DNA of 64,000 bases from Pseudomonas peradeniyensis (GCF_014268935.2 NZ_JABWRJ020000003.1:921501-985500); one strand, 5' to 3'; counted from the first letter of the stretch, positions 33,358 through 43,208 are shown. Numbers and translations: made by a program. The notes: generated by a model not told the origin, from the sequence alone.

Positions 33358-34326
33358 TCAGTGGGTGCGCGCGACCGCGAACTCGCTCAGCTCGACCAGG
33401 GCATCCCGGTACTCGCTGGCCGGCAGCACTTCCAGGCAGGCGATGGCACGGGCGACGTAGTCGCGGGCCATCTGCGCGGTGTAGTCCAGGGCGCCGGACG
33501 CCTCGACGGCGATGCGGATCTGCTCCAGGTCTTCCAGGCCGCCTTTCTGGATCGCCTGGCGTACCAGCGCGGCCTGCTCCGGGGTGCCTTCGCGCATGGT
33601 GTAGATCAGTGGCAGGGTCGGCTTGCCTTCGGCCAGGTCGTCGCCGACGTTCTTGCCCAGGGTCTCGGAGTCGCCCTTGTAGTCCAGCAGGTCGTCGACC
33701 AGCTGGAAGGCCACGCCCAGGTGGTCGCCGAAGGTACGCAGGGCTTCGCGCTGCTCGTCGGTGGCGCCGGCCAGCGCGGCGGCGCTGTGGGTCGAGGCCT
33801 CGAACAGCATCGCGGTCTTGCCGCGGATGACGTCCATGTACACCTCTTCGGTGGTGCTGGCGTCGCGCACGCGCGACAGCTGCAGCACTTCACCCTCGGC
33901 GATTACCCGGGTGGCCTTGGAGAGGATCTGCATGACCGGCATCGAACCCAGTTCGACCATCATCTCGAACGAGCGCGAATAGAGGAAGTCGCCCACCAGC
34001 ACGCTCGGCGCGTTGCCCCACAGAGCGTTGGCGGTGGAGCGGCCACGGCGCATGCCGGACATGTCGACCACGTCGTCGTGCAGCAGGGTGGCGGTGTGCA
34101 GGAACTCGATGGTCGCCGCCAGCAGGCGCAGGTCGTCGCCTTCGCGGCCCAGGGCCTTGCCGCACAGCAGCACCAGCAGCGGGCGCAGGCGTTTGCCGCC
34201 GGCGGACGTGATATAGTCACCGATCTTCGATACCAGCGGGACGCGCGAGGTCAGCTGCTTCTTGATGATCTCGTCGACGGCGCTGAAATCGTCAGCTACC
34301 GCGCGGTAGAAGGATTGGGGTTGCAT
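33358..34326 (-). CDS. ispB: Octaprenyl diphosphate synthase IspB
   Basis: 322 residues, trans-long-chain polyprenyl synthase supplying the ubiquinone side chain. First Asp-rich motif LLHDDVVDM and second LVDDLLDYKGD are intact. The start at 34326 has GGAG upstream (inside the alternative four-codon-longer start at 34338). Divergent from rplU. Confidence 0.94.
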   Translation of the reverse strand: MQPQSFYRAVADDFSAVDEIIKKQLTSRVPLVSKIGDYITSAGGKRLRPLLVLLCGKALGREGDDLRLLAATIEFLHTATLLHDDVVDMSGMRRGRSTANALWGNAPSVLVGDFLYSRSFEMMVELGSMPVMQILSKATRVIAEGEVLQLSRVRDASTTEEVYMDVIRGKTAMLFEASTHSAAALAGATDEQREALRTFGDHLGVAFQLVDDLLDYKGDSETLGKNVGDDLAEGKPTLPLIYTMREGTPEQAALVRQAIQKGGLEDLEQIRIAVEASGALDYTAQMARDYVARAIACLEVLPASEYRDALVELSEFAVARTH

Positions 34327-34411
34327 CGGCTGCTCCATTGAGGTTGCGCGGCATGCTAGGTCGCAGGTCCCGGTGTGTCAAGGCGCGGTGGCCGTGGCCC
34401 CGGGCCGGTAC

Positions 34412-34440
34412 TTGCAAGCATTTATGGGGTTGCGTACAAT
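34412..34440 (+). promoter_or_regulatory. Sigma-70 promoter of rplU-rpmA
   Basis: TTGCAA (34412-34417), a 17-base spacer, then TACAAT (34435-34440). It gives a leader of about 120 bases before rplU, long enough for leader control. Nothing else is visible in the 244-base ispB-rplU gap. Confidence 0.75.
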
Positions 34441-34570
34441 CGCGCACCCTAACTTCCTGGGCAGCACCTGCCTTACGCAATTGCACCGGGCCGTTCCAGC
34501 CCTGTGCAGCCATGCCAGCCAATACTCATCATATAAAGCGCTGGGTGAGCAGGATTATCGGAGAAATACC

Positions 34571-34885
34571 ATGTCTTACGCAGTAATCGTTACCGGCGGC
34601 AAGCAGTACAAAGTCGCTGAAGGTGAATTCCTCAAGATCGAAAAACTGGAAGTCGCCACTGGCGAATCCGTGACCTTCGATCGCGTCCTGCTGGTCGCCA
34701 ACGGTGAAGAAGTCACCATCGGCGCTCCAGTTGTTGCTGGTGCTAAAGTAGTGGCCGAAGTTGTTTCGCAAGGCCGCCACGACAAGGTTCGCATCATCAA
34801 GTTCCGTCGTCGTAAGCACCACATGAAGCGCATGGGCCACCGCCAGTGGTTCACCGAAATCAAAATCACCGGTATCCAGGCTTAA
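34571..34885 (+). CDS. rplU: 50S ribosomal protein L21
   Basis: 104 residues, MSYAVIVTGGKQYKV to KITGIQA. It binds 23S rRNA in the large subunit. Start fixed by family length; longer in-frame extensions upstream cover the promoter. Followed by rpmA after 37 bases. Confidence 0.97.
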   Translation: MSYAVIVTGGKQYKVAEGEFLKIEKLEVATGESVTFDRVLLVANGEEVTIGAPVVAGAKVVAEVVSQGRHDKVRIIKFRRRKHHMKRMGHRQWFTEIKITGIQA

Positions 34886-34922
34886 TCGCCCCGATCCCCT
34901 GAATTTATTGGAGAATTGAACC

Positions 34923-35180
34923 ATGGCTCACAAGAAGGCTGGTGGTAGTACTCGTAACGGTCGCGACTCAGAATCTAAACGCCTTGGCGTGAAGATGTAT
35001 GGCGGCCAGGTGATCAAGCCGGGCAACATCATCGTCCGTCAGCGCGGCACCGAATTCCACGCTGGCTACGGCGTTGGCATGGGCAAGGATCACACCCTGT
35101 TCGCCAAGATCGAAGGCGTGATCAAGTTCGAGAAGAAAGGCGAGTTCATGCGCCGTTACGTGAGCATCGTCGCCGCTTAA
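34923..35180 (+). CDS. rpmA: 50S ribosomal protein L27
   Basis: 85 residues with the typical [21 protein letters not shown]-terminus that reaches the peptidyl-transferase centre. No N-terminal cleavage extension of the Firmicutes type. GGAG precedes the ATG. Confidence 0.97.
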
Positions 35181-35198
35181 TCGCGACGTCGCTCCAGA

Positions 35199-35226
35199 AG
35201 CCCCGTCATGCGACGGGGCTTTTTCG
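35199..35226 (+). terminator. Terminator of rplU-rpmA
   Basis: AGCCCCGTC (35199-35207) pairs with GACGGGGCT (35212-35220), followed by TTTTCGTTT. Confidence 0.93.
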
Positions 35227-35368
35227 TTTGTGGTGAGCCTCTTGCAAAGCTGTTTGAATGGGCTGCCGGCGTTGGTTTCTGGTTCGTACGGGGCCGCCGC
35301 GCTCATCTTCGCAAGAGCCTCATGGTTATCTGGTTTTCGACTCGTCATCCGACGAGAGGCGGTTTTGA

Positions 35369-36592
35369 ATGAAGTTTGTAGACGAAGTATCGATCCGGGT
35401 TAAGGCCGGTGACGGCGGCAACGGTTGCATGAGCTTCCGCCGCGAGAAATTCATCGAGAACGGCGGTCCCAACGGCGGTGACGGTGGCGACGGTGGCTCG
35501 GTGTACATGGTGGCCGACGAGAACCTCAACACCCTCGTCGACTATCGCTACACCCGTCACCACGAGGCCCAGCGCGGCTCCAACGGCGGCAGCACCGACT
35601 GCACCGGCAAGAAGGGCGACGACCTGTTCCTGCGCGTGCCGGTGGGCACCACCGTGATCGACGCAGCCACCCAGGAAGTCATCGGTGACCTGATCACCCC
35701 GGGCCAGAAGCTGATGGTCGCCCAGGGCGGCTGGCACGGCCTGGGCAACACCCGCTTCAAGTCCAGCACCAACCGTGCGCCGCGCCAGACCACCCCGGGC
35801 AAGCCCGGCGATCAGCGTGACCTGAAGATGGAAATGAAGGTCCTGGCCGACGTCGGCCTGCTGGGCCTGCCGAACGCCGGCAAGAGCACCTTCATCCGTT
35901 CGGTCTCGGCCGCAAAGCCGAAAGTCGCCGACTACCCGTTCACCACCCTGGTGCCGAACCTGGGCGTGGTCAGCGTCGACCGCTGGAAGAGCTTCGTCAT
36001 CGCCGACATCCCCGGCCTGATCGAAGGCGCCTCCGAAGGTGCCGGCCTGGGTATCCGCTTCCTCAAGCACCTGGCACGTACCCGCGTGCTGCTGCACCTG
36101 GTCGACCTGGCGCCGCTGGACGGCAGCAGCCCGGCCGACGCCGCCGAGATCATCATCAACGAGCTGGCGCAGTTCAGCCCGGCGCTGGTCGATCGTGAGC
36201 GCTGGCTGGTGCTGAACAAGGCCGACATGATCATGGACGACGAGAAGGATGAGCGCGTCAAGGAAGTGGTCGAGCGCCTGAACTGGGATGGCCCGGTCTA
36301 TGTGATCTCGGCCATCGCCAAGCAGGGCACCGAGAAGCTCAGCCACGACCTGATGCGCTACCTCGAAGACCGCGCCGACCGCCTGGCCAACGACCCGGCC
36401 TACGCCGAGGAACTGGCCGAGCTCGACCAGCGCATCGAGGACGAGGCCCGCGCCCAGCTGCAGGCCCTGGATGACGCCCGCACCCTGCGCCGCACCGGCG
36501 TCAAGAGCGTGCACGACATCGGCGACGATGACGACTGGGATGATTTCGAGGACGACGAAGACGGCCCGGAAATCATTTACGTGCGCGACTGA
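35369..36592 (+). CDS. obgE: Obg GTPase
   Basis: 407 residues. Glycine-rich Obg fold at the N-terminus (GDGGNGCMSFRREKF, GGPNGGDGGDGG), then the GTPase domain with G1 GLPNAGKST, G3 DIPGLIEG and G4 NKAD, and an acidic C-terminal tail (DDDDWDDFEDDED). Acts in large-subunit assembly and stringent control. The terminator at 35.2 kb separates it from rpmA. Confidence 0.96.
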   Translation: MKFVDEVSIRVKAGDGGNGCMSFRREKFIENGGPNGGDGGDGGSVYMVADENLNTLVDYRYTRHHEAQRGSNGGSTDCTGKKGDDLFLRVPVGTTVIDAATQEVIGDLITPGQKLMVAQGGWHGLGNTRFKSSTNRAPRQTTPGKPGDQRDLKMEMKVLADVGLLGLPNAGKSTFIRSVSAAKPKVADYPFTTLVPNLGVVSVDRWKSFVIADIPGLIEGASEGAGLGIRFLKHLARTRVLLHLVDLAPLDGSSPADAAEIIINELAQFSPALVDRERWLVLNKADMIMDDEKDERVKEVVERLNWDGPVYVISAIAKQGTEKLSHDLMRYLEDRADRLANDPAYAEELAELDQRIEDEARAQLQALDDARTLRRTGVKSVHDIGDDDDWDDFEDDEDGPEIIYVRD

Positions 36593-36609
36593 TCGGTTGC
36601 AGTACACTG

Positions 36610-36636
36610 AACGCCGCTCTCTGGAGCGGCGTTTTT
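36610..36636 (+). terminator. Terminator of obgE
   Basis: AACGCCGCTC (36610-36619) pairs with GAGCGGCGTT (36624-36633) across TCTG, followed by TTTG. Confidence 0.9.
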
Positions 36637-36679
36637 GTATCCACGGTATCTACAGATTCGACATAGGTTGGAAGAGAAG

Positions 36680-37798
36680 ATGCGAAGCAAGGTGACTGGC
36701 GCCAAGCGCTGGGTCGTGAAGATCGGCAGCGCGCTGCTGACCGCCGATGGCAAGGGCCTCGACCGCGGCGCCATGGCGGTATGGGTCGAGCAGATGGTGG
36801 CCCTGCGTGAAGCGGGCGTGGAACTGGTGCTGGTCTCCTCCGGGGCCGTGGCCGCCGGCATGAGCCAGCTGGGCTGGACCTCGCGACCGAGCGCGATGAA
36901 CGAGCTGCAGGCCGCCGCCTCGATCGGCCAGATGCGTCTGGTGCAGGCCTGGGAGTCGAGCTTCGGCGAGCACGGCAAGCACACCGCGCAGATCCTGCTG
37001 ACCCACGACGACCTCTCCGACCGCAAGCGCTACCTCAACGCCCGCAGCACCCTGCGCACCCTGGTCGACCTGGGCGTGGTGCCGGTGATCAACGAGAACG
37101 ACACCGTGGTCACCGACGAGATTCGCTTCGGCGACAACGACACCTTGGCCGCCCTGGTGGCCAACCTGGTGGAAGCCGACCTGCTGGTGATCCTCACCGA
37201 CCGCGACGGCATGTTCGACGCCGACCCGCGCAACAACCCCGAAGCCCAGCTGATCTACGAAGCCCGTGCCGACGATCCGTCGCTAGACGCCGTGGCCGGC
37301 GGCACCGGCGGCGCCCTGGGCCGCGGCGGCATGCAGACCAAGCTGCGCGCCGCGCGCCTGGCCGCCCGTTCCGGTGCCCATACCATCATCATCGGTGGCC
37401 GTATCGAGCGCGTGCTGGATCGCCTGAAGGCCGGCGAGCGCCTGGGCACCCTGCTGTCGCCCGAGCGCGGCATGCTTGCCGCACGCAAGCAGTGGCTGGC
37501 CGGCCACCTGCAGACCCGTGGCACCCTGGTGCTCGACGACGGCGCCGTGAAGGCCTTGCGCGAATCGAACAAGAGCCTGCTGCCGGTGGGCGTGAAGACC
37601 GTGCAGGGCAGCTTCCGTCGCGGCGAGATGGTGGTCTGCGTCGGCCCCGACGGCCTGGAAGTGGCCCGTGGCCTGGCCAACTACAGCGCCCTGGAGGCGC
37701 AGAAGATCATTGGCCAGCCGTCCGACGCCATCGAGAGCCTGCTGGGCTACAGCGCCGAGCCTGAGTTGGTGCACCGCGATAACCTGGTCCTGGTCTGA
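36680..37798 (+). CDS. proB: Glutamate 5-kinase
   Basis: 372 residues, first step of proline synthesis. Amino-acid kinase domain (VVKIGSALLTADGKGLD, VSSGAVAAGM, NENDTV, LTDRDGMFDADP) and a C-terminal PUA domain (about 280-372). The start at 36680 has GGAAGAGAAG; upstream in-frame codons overlap the obgE terminator. Confidence 0.96.
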   Translation: MRSKVTGAKRWVVKIGSALLTADGKGLDRGAMAVWVEQMVALREAGVELVLVSSGAVAAGMSQLGWTSRPSAMNELQAAASIGQMRLVQAWESSFGEHGKHTAQILLTHDDLSDRKRYLNARSTLRTLVDLGVVPVINENDTVVTDEIRFGDNDTLAALVANLVEADLLVILTDRDGMFDADPRNNPEAQLIYEARADDPSLDAVAGGTGGALGRGGMQTKLRAARLAARSGAHTIIIGGRIERVLDRLKAGERLGTLLSPERGMLAARKQWLAGHLQTRGTLVLDDGAVKALRESNKSLLPVGVKTVQGSFRRGEMVVCVGPDGLEVARGLANYSALEAQKIIGQPSDAIESLLGYSAEPELVHRDNLVLV

Positions 37799-37809
37799 AG
37801 GAGATCACC

Positions 37810-38268
37810 GTGCTGAAAAGGATGTTTGCCGTGGCGGCGCTGCTGCTGCCGATGCTGGCCGGGGCCGAGGAGATCGGCCAGGTGTCCACCGTGTTCAAGT
37901 TCGTCGGGCCCAACGACCGTATCGTGGTCGAGGCGTTCGATGATCCGAAGGTCGACGGCGTGACCTGCTACCTGTCGCGGGCCAAGACCGGCGGGCTCAA
38001 GGGTGGCTTGGGGCTGGCGGAGGACCGTGCCGAGGCGTCGATCGCCTGCCGTCAGGTGGGGCCGATCCACTTCAAGGGTGACTTGAAGGATGGCGAGGAG
38101 GTGTTCAAGGAGCGCACCTCGCTGGTGTTCAAGACCATGCAGGTGGTGCGTTTTCTCGACAAGAAGCGCAATACGCTGGTGTACCTGGTGTACAGCGACC
38201 GGGTGATCGAAGGCAGCCCGCAGAATGCGGTGACGGCGATTCCGATTGTGCCGTGGGCACAGCAATAA
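37810..38268 (+). CDS. CreA-family periplasmic protein
   Basis: 152 residues from GTG 37810 (AAGGAGATCACC upstream), 11 bases after proB. Signal peptide MLKRMFAVAALLLPMLAGAEE; family motifs FKFVGPNDRIVVEAFDDPKV, GVTCYLSRAKTGG and a second Cys (ACRQVG) for a likely disulphide. Function unknown. Confidence 0.9.
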   Translation: MLKRMFAVAALLLPMLAGAEEIGQVSTVFKFVGPNDRIVVEAFDDPKVDGVTCYLSRAKTGGLKGGLGLAEDRAEASIACRQVGPIHFKGDLKDGEEVFKERTSLVFKTMQVVRFLDKKRNTLVYLVYSDRVIEGSPQNAVTAIPIVPWAQQ

Positions 38269-38282
38269 CCGATAGATAGCGG

Positions 38283-38302
38283 GGAGGCCTTCGGCCTCCT
38301 TT
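38283..38302 (+). terminator. Short hairpin after the CreA-type gene
   Basis: GGAGGCC (38283-38289) pairs with GGCCTCC (38293-38299) across TTC, followed by TTTC. A weak terminator next to a REP pair. Confidence 0.5.
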
Positions 38303-38363
38303 CGCGGATGAATCCGCTCCTACAGAGGTACACATAACCCTGTAGGAGCGGATTCATCCGCGA
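38302..38363. repeat. Inverted repeat pair, GAATCC-type REP-like
   Basis: Perfect 23-base arms at 38302-38324 and 38341-38363 with the core GGATGAATCCGCTCCTACA, a different family from the GGGGCAAGCCC REPs. Lies between the converging CreA-type and mksB genes. Confidence 0.9.
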
Positions 38364-38393
38364 TGGGCCGCAAAGCGGCCCCAATACACCGAA

Positions 38394-41225
38394 TCAGGCC
38401 AGTTCCTCGGCCTCATCCTCACGCACGATCGCCTTCACCTCGTCGCGACGGCTGATGTACTTCCAGTCCGCCTCGTCGATGTAGATGCCGTTCGGCCCGC
38501 TGCCGCCTTCCAGGTCGATCGCCACGCGAGCCGACACCTGCGGCTTCACGCTCGCCAGGATCGGCACGAAGCCCAGCTGCTGGCTGGTCTCCAGCAGCGC
38601 CGCCTGGTTGCGTTCGTCGATGTCCGCCGCCTCGTCGAGGTAGTACGGCAGGCGAATGCGCCCGGCCAGGTCGCGGTCCATCAGGTGCAGCAACAGGTAC
38701 ATGTTGGTCAGCGCCTTGATGGTCATGGTGGTGCCGTTGGACGCGGCGCCGTCGATGTCGGCGTGGATCACCGGCTGGCTGTTGATCTTGGTGATCTCGA
38801 AGGCCAGTTCGAACAGGTCCTTCAGGCCCAGCTGGTTGTGGTTGGCCGCCACCAGCCGCGCCAGGTACTCCTTGGCCTCTTCGTTCTTGTGATCCTGCTC
38901 GGCGCTCTGGGTCAGGTCGAACACCGACAGCGTCTCGCCTTCCTCGTACTGGCCGGCGCTGTGGATGATCTGGTCGATGTGCCGGAGCGCTTCCTTGTTC
39001 GGTGCCAGCACCACGCGGAAGCTCTCCAGGTTGGACACCTGGCGCTTGTTGATCTCGCGGTTGAACAGCGCCAGCTGGTGCTCGAGGCTGTCGTAGTCGC
39101 TGCGGATGTTGCGCAGGGTCCGGGCGATGTCGGTAACCGCGGCGCGGCGGGCCTTGGCCAGGGTCAGCGCTTCCTCGGTGCGGTGCGAGTAGGCGTTGAT
39201 CAGCAGCTGCAGGCGGCGCTCCATGTCGTCTTCGCTGTCGAACTTGGCCACGCCCTTCAGGCGCACCTGGGCGTACAGCGCCTCGATCTGGTTGTCCACG
39301 CGTTGCAGCGCCTGCCAGCTGTCCTGGTAGTCGTTGAGCAGCGGCAGCAGGTTGTCCATGGAGTCGTCGATGGCCTCCATGAACGGCGTGCCGAACGGCA
39401 GGTCGGCCGGCAGCAGCTGGCGACGGCGCAGGGCGTCCTCGAGGGTGCGTTGCTTGGCTTCGAGGTCGGCTATCTGCCGGCCCACCAGTTGCAGCTTGGC
39501 CGACAGTTGCTGGACGCGTTCGGTGAAGGCGTCGCTGGAGCGCTTGAGCTCGTCCTGGGCGGCTTCCAACTGGCCCAGTTGCTCCATCTTCTCCGGCTCT
39601 TCGGCGGCCAGGGTCTCGGTGCGGCGGAAGTCTTCCAGGGCCTTCTGCGCATCCAGCACCTGCTGGTACAGGGCCTCGGTCTGCGCCTTGCTGGCGGCGC
39701 GGTCGAGGGCCACGGCCTGCTGGGTCTTGAGCTGCTTGAGCTCTTTTTCCAGGCGCTCCTTCTGGTCGCGCAGGGCGGCGCGGTCGGCCAGGGCCTGCAG
39801 CGCGGGCGGGTCGATGTGCGAGATGTCGATGGACAGGCCCGGCACTTCGAAGCGTTCGCCCTTGAAGCGGTCGAGCACGCCTTCGAGGGTCTTCACCCAG
39901 ACGTCGCTGTCGTCCAGCTCGATGCCACGGTCACCCAGCGGCAGGCTGAACAGCGCGCCGTTGAACAGGCGCATCAGGCGGTCGACGTCCTGCTGCGAGA
40001 ACTCCTCGCGCAGGCGGGCGTAGCTGTTGTTGTCGGCGTGGTCGAGCTGCTGCTTGACCGCCTTCACGCGTTTTTCCAGGTCGCGCACGCGCTCGTCGAG
40101 GTCTTCGGCGGAGAACTGCCGCGACTGGGCCAGGGCGCCGGCCAGTTCGTCGTGGGCGTCCTTGGCGGCCAGCAGCTGCTGCTCCAGTACCTTGACGTCG
40201 GTGACCAGGGCGAAGCGGTGCTTGAGCACCGACAGCTCACCCAGCCAACGCTGGATACCGGTGATCTCGCGCTCCAGGCGCATCAGCTCCTGGGTGCCGC
40301 CGCGCTGGTCGTTCTGCAGGCGGTCCTGCTCGCCACGGTAGTGCTCGGCCTGGATGGTCAGCTCTTCCTTGCGTGCCATGGCGTATTCCTGCCAGGTGCC
40401 CAGCAGGTTGTCGAGCAAGGGCGAGATGCGGTGCAGCTTGCCGCGCAGGATGTCGCGCTGCGCCACGCCCCCGGCCAGGGCTTCGACCAGGGGACCTGCG
40501 GCCACCAGGGCGTTGTAGTCGCCCTCCATGCGGCGTACGTCGCGGAAGGCCTCTTCGCAGGCGGCGATGTAGTCGACGCTGCCCGAGCGCAGGCTGTGCT
40601 CGAAGGCGTCGAGGAACAGCTGCTTGAGCTTGGCGGCGGTGATCTCGCGCATGTGTAACAGGTTGATGAACAGCGCGCGGAAGGTCTTCAGGCTTTGCTC
40701 GCTGGTCGAGCGCAGCGGGATCAGGGTCAGGTCCAGCGGCACCGAGGTGTGACCGCCGACCAGCAACCGGCGCAGCTCGTCCGGCTTGAGCTCGTAGGCT
40801 TTCAGGCCATGGCGCTCGAGGTTGCTGAACAGCTCCTTCTGGCGCAGGCAGGTGTCGTCTTTCTGGTAGTGGGCCAGGTCCAGCTCGCCCTGGTAGGCGA
40901 AGAACTGGTGGCCGAAGCCGCCGCCCGGGCCGCGGCCGACCACGCCGATCACGTGCGGGCCGTGGGGCAGGTTCAGTTCGGTGAGGATGTAGCTGGTATC
41001 GCTGGCGAAGTAGAAGCGGCGTGACTGCTCCAGGCTGTACTTGCCGAAGCTCATGTCGGACATGCGCGCCAGGATCGGGAACTGCAGGGCGTTGATCGAC
41101 GCCGATTTACCCAGGTTGTTGGCGCCGTAGACCGACAGCGGGTGTTCCAGGGGGAACAGGCCGAGGCTGTAGCCGGCGGTGTTGAGCAGTGCGAAGCGGC
41201 GGATGCCGTAGCGTTCCTGGCTCAT
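38394..41225 (-). CDS. mksB: Condensin SMC-like ATPase MksB
   Basis: 943 residues, the SMC subunit of the MksBEF condensin. Walker A SVYGANNLGKSAS (K40) at the N-terminus, long coiled coils, and Walker B in LPYYLDEAADID near residue 870. It should compact and help segregate DNA. Its ATG overlaps the mksE stop by 4 bases. No mksG-type nuclease follows: the next minus-strand space is a REP-like pair and then convergent genes. Confidence 0.93.
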   Translation of the reverse strand: MSQERYGIRRFALLNTAGYSLGLFPLEHPLSVYGANNLGKSASINALQFPILARMSDMSFGKYSLEQSRRFYFASDTSYILTELNLPHGPHVIGVVGRGPGGGFGHQFFAYQGELDLAHYQKDDTCLRQKELFSNLERHGLKAYELKPDELRRLLVGGHTSVPLDLTLIPLRSTSEQSLKTFRALFINLLHMREITAAKLKQLFLDAFEHSLRSGSVDYIAACEEAFRDVRRMEGDYNALVAAGPLVEALAGGVAQRDILRGKLHRISPLLDNLLGTWQEYAMARKEELTIQAEHYRGEQDRLQNDQRGGTQELMRLEREITGIQRWLGELSVLKHRFALVTDVKVLEQQLLAAKDAHDELAGALAQSRQFSAEDLDERVRDLEKRVKAVKQQLDHADNNSYARLREEFSQQDVDRLMRLFNGALFSLPLGDRGIELDDSDVWVKTLEGVLDRFKGERFEVPGLSIDISHIDPPALQALADRAALRDQKERLEKELKQLKTQQAVALDRAASKAQTEALYQQVLDAQKALEDFRRTETLAAEEPEKMEQLGQLEAAQDELKRSSDAFTERVQQLSAKLQLVGRQIADLEAKQRTLEDALRRRQLLPADLPFGTPFMEAIDDSMDNLLPLLNDYQDSWQALQRVDNQIEALYAQVRLKGVAKFDSEDDMERRLQLLINAYSHRTEEALTLAKARRAAVTDIARTLRNIRSDYDSLEHQLALFNREINKRQVSNLESFRVVLAPNKEALRHIDQIIHSAGQYEEGETLSVFDLTQSAEQDHKNEEAKEYLARLVAANHNQLGLKDLFELAFEITKINSQPVIHADIDGAASNGTTMTIKALTNMYLLLHLMDRDLAGRIRLPYYLDEAADIDERNQAALLETSQQLGFVPILASVKPQVSARVAIDLEGGSGPNGIYIDEADWKYISRRDEVKAIVREDEAEELA

Positions 41226-41929
41226 GCGTCAATCTCCTGTTGCTCTTCGCGGATCGCCCGGGCCAGGGCATCCTCTTCGCTTTCCTCGCCGTTGAACGGG
41301 GTGAGGTCGAGCGGGTCGTCGGTGCGGTTGAGTTCCTCGGGGGTTTCTTCCACCACCAGCACGGGCACCGGCAGCGGCAGGTCGCTGTGCAGGGTGGCGG
41401 CGAGGTCGCGGTCCTGCTGGACCGACAGGCACACGTCGAGGAAACGGTGCATCGGCGGCATGAAGCGGTAGATGCCGCCCTCTTCGAAGGCGAAGCCCAG
41501 CTGGGTCATGCGGCGCATGATCTTTTCTTCGAGCTCGTCGACGGTCTGCACTTCGGCCTGCAGGAACAGGTCGCGGTACTTGTCCAGCAGCGACGGCAGT
41601 TCGTCGCGGCCGATGCTGCCGCCGTCGAGCACGGCCATCGGGTCGCGGCCCTGGTCGGCCAGGTGCTCGACCAGGATGAAGGTGAACAGCGACAGGCGCT
41701 GGGCGGTCTTGTTGACCTGCGCGGCGGCCTGCTCGGGGACGAAGTAGTAGAAGCCGCGGGTGTCGCAGACCAGCTCGAAACCGAGGGCCTTGAACAGGGT
41801 GCGGTACTGGTCCTGGAAGTTCGACAGCTGGGCGTACAGCTCCGGGTCGCGGCGGCTGATGTGGAAGCCCTTGAACAGCTCGCGGAAGATCGGCGCGAGC
41901 TGGGACAGTTCGGAAAGATCAAGATGCAT
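41222..41929 (-). CDS. mksE: Condensin accessory subunit MksE
   Basis: 235 residues, the KITE-type winged-helix partner that binds the kleisin MksF (MHLDLSELSQLAPIFRELFKGFHISRRDPELY). The acidic C-terminus is typical. Overlaps mksF by 11 bases and mksB by 4 bases, so all three are translationally coupled. Confidence 0.92.
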   Translation of the reverse strand: MHLDLSELSQLAPIFRELFKGFHISRRDPELYAQLSNFQDQYRTLFKALGFELVCDTRGFYYFVPEQAAAQVNKTAQRLSLFTFILVEHLADQGRDPMAVLDGGSIGRDELPSLLDKYRDLFLQAEVQTVDELEEKIMRRMTQLGFAFEEGGIYRFMPPMHRFLDVCLSVQQDRDLAATLHSDLPLPVPVLVVEETPEELNRTDDPLDLTPFNGEESEEDALARAIREEQQEIDA

Positions 41930-43208
41930 GGACGGGGCTCGCGGTGGATTCGGTCGGGGTCGCCGGCTTGTTGTCGCGGCTGGAGGTCAGGGCGAAGGAG
42001 CGCAGGCTGACCAGGTGTTCGCGGGTGAGGTATTGCTGGCGATCGAGGCGCTCGCGGCTGAAGCGCTTTTCCCGCGACAGGCGCGAGAACCAGTACAGCA
42101 GCTCGTCGGTGGCGCCCTCGGGCTCCTGTTCCAGCAGCCAGACCATCAGGTCCGGCAGCGGCAGGGCATCCTCGCAGCGCTCGAGCATTTCCTTGACCGT
42201 GCGCGGGGCGCGGGGCAGCGGGCCCTTTTGCGTCTTGTGCGCCTTGGGGAAGCGCGCAGGTTTGGGCTCGAAGCGGGCCAGCGCGTAGACGTAGGCCTCG
42301 ACCTGGCTGGCGCTGCCAAGGAAAGTGCTCTGCGGCCGGGTGAACAGCGGCATGGCCGCCTGCGGCACGGCGTCGATGCCCTTCTTGCGGATCACCGACA
42401 AGGCCAGGGCGGCGCCACGGGTCACGGCGTTGTGCCGGCGCGCTTCTTCGCGCAGCGGCAGCAGCAGTTCGCGGGCGTGACGCAGGGTCAGCTGGGCGCT
42501 GGTCTGCATTTCGAGGATGCGCGCGTGGGTGCGCAGCAGCATGTCGTCGTCGACCAGGTGGCCCAGACGTGCCTGCTCGCCCAAAAGGCGCAGCAGCACG
42601 GTCTCGACCTTGCGCACGCCCTGCTCGAAGGCGCCGTCGGCGTTGACTAGCTGGATCATCGGCTCGACGTACTCGTCCCAGGTCGCCAGTACTTCGGCGT
42701 AGCGCTGGCGCAGGGGGATCTGCCGGTTGCTGGTCTTGGCCCGCTCGGCCACGGCCACCAGCGCCTGTTCGTCGTTGTCGAGCTTCTTCAGTACGTCGCG
42801 CACGCGCATGTCGAGCAGGCGCAGCTGGCGCGCCAGGTCGTCACTGTCGCGGTTGTCGAAGGCGTCCTGGATATGCCCGGCCAGGCGTTCCAGGTGGCGC
42901 AGGTAGGCCTCGATCTCCAGGCACAGGCCCAGCCGGTGTTCGCGGCGCAGGTAGGCGAGGAAATCGTGGATCTGCGCGTTGAGCTCGAAACGGTTCGGGC
43001 TCTTGGCCACCGGGACCAGGATGTCCAGGCGGATCCACACGTCGAGCAGCTGGGTGATGTCCTGCGGGGTGCTTTCCACCTGCTGGCGGGCCAGCTGCTG
43101 GCGCAGCTCGACCAGGCTCAGGGTGCCCTGGTCGAAGCGCTCGCACAGCGGCTCGATCAAGGCCCAGTGTTCGGCTAGGGCGCGCAGGACGCGCTTGGGT
43201 TCGATCAT
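41919..43208 (-). CDS. mksF: Condensin kleisin subunit MksF
   Basis: 429 residues, all-helical kleisin (MIEPKRVLRALAEHWALIEPLCERFDQGTLSL...) that bridges the MksB heads. The ATG at 43208 is chosen from alignment to the family; the open frame continues 200 codons upstream across a REP pair and the promoter and is not coding. First gene of the mksFEB operon. Confidence 0.92.
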   Translation of the reverse strand: MIEPKRVLRALAEHWALIEPLCERFDQGTLSLVELRQQLARQQVESTPQDITQLLDVWIRLDILVPVAKSPNRFELNAQIHDFLAYLRREHRLGLCLEIEAYLRHLERLAGHIQDAFDNRDSDDLARQLRLLDMRVRDVLKKLDNDEQALVAVAERAKTSNRQIPLRQRYAEVLATWDEYVEPMIQLVNADGAFEQGVRKVETVLLRLLGEQARLGHLVDDDMLLRTHARILEMQTSAQLTLRHARELLLPLREEARRHNAVTRGAALALSVIRKKGIDAVPQAAMPLFTRPQSTFLGSASQVEAYVYALARFEPKPARFPKAHKTQKGPLPRAPRTVKEMLERCEDALPLPDLMVWLLEQEPEGATDELLYWFSRLSREKRFSRERLDRQQYLTREHLVSLRSFALTSSRDNKPATPTESTASPVHAS

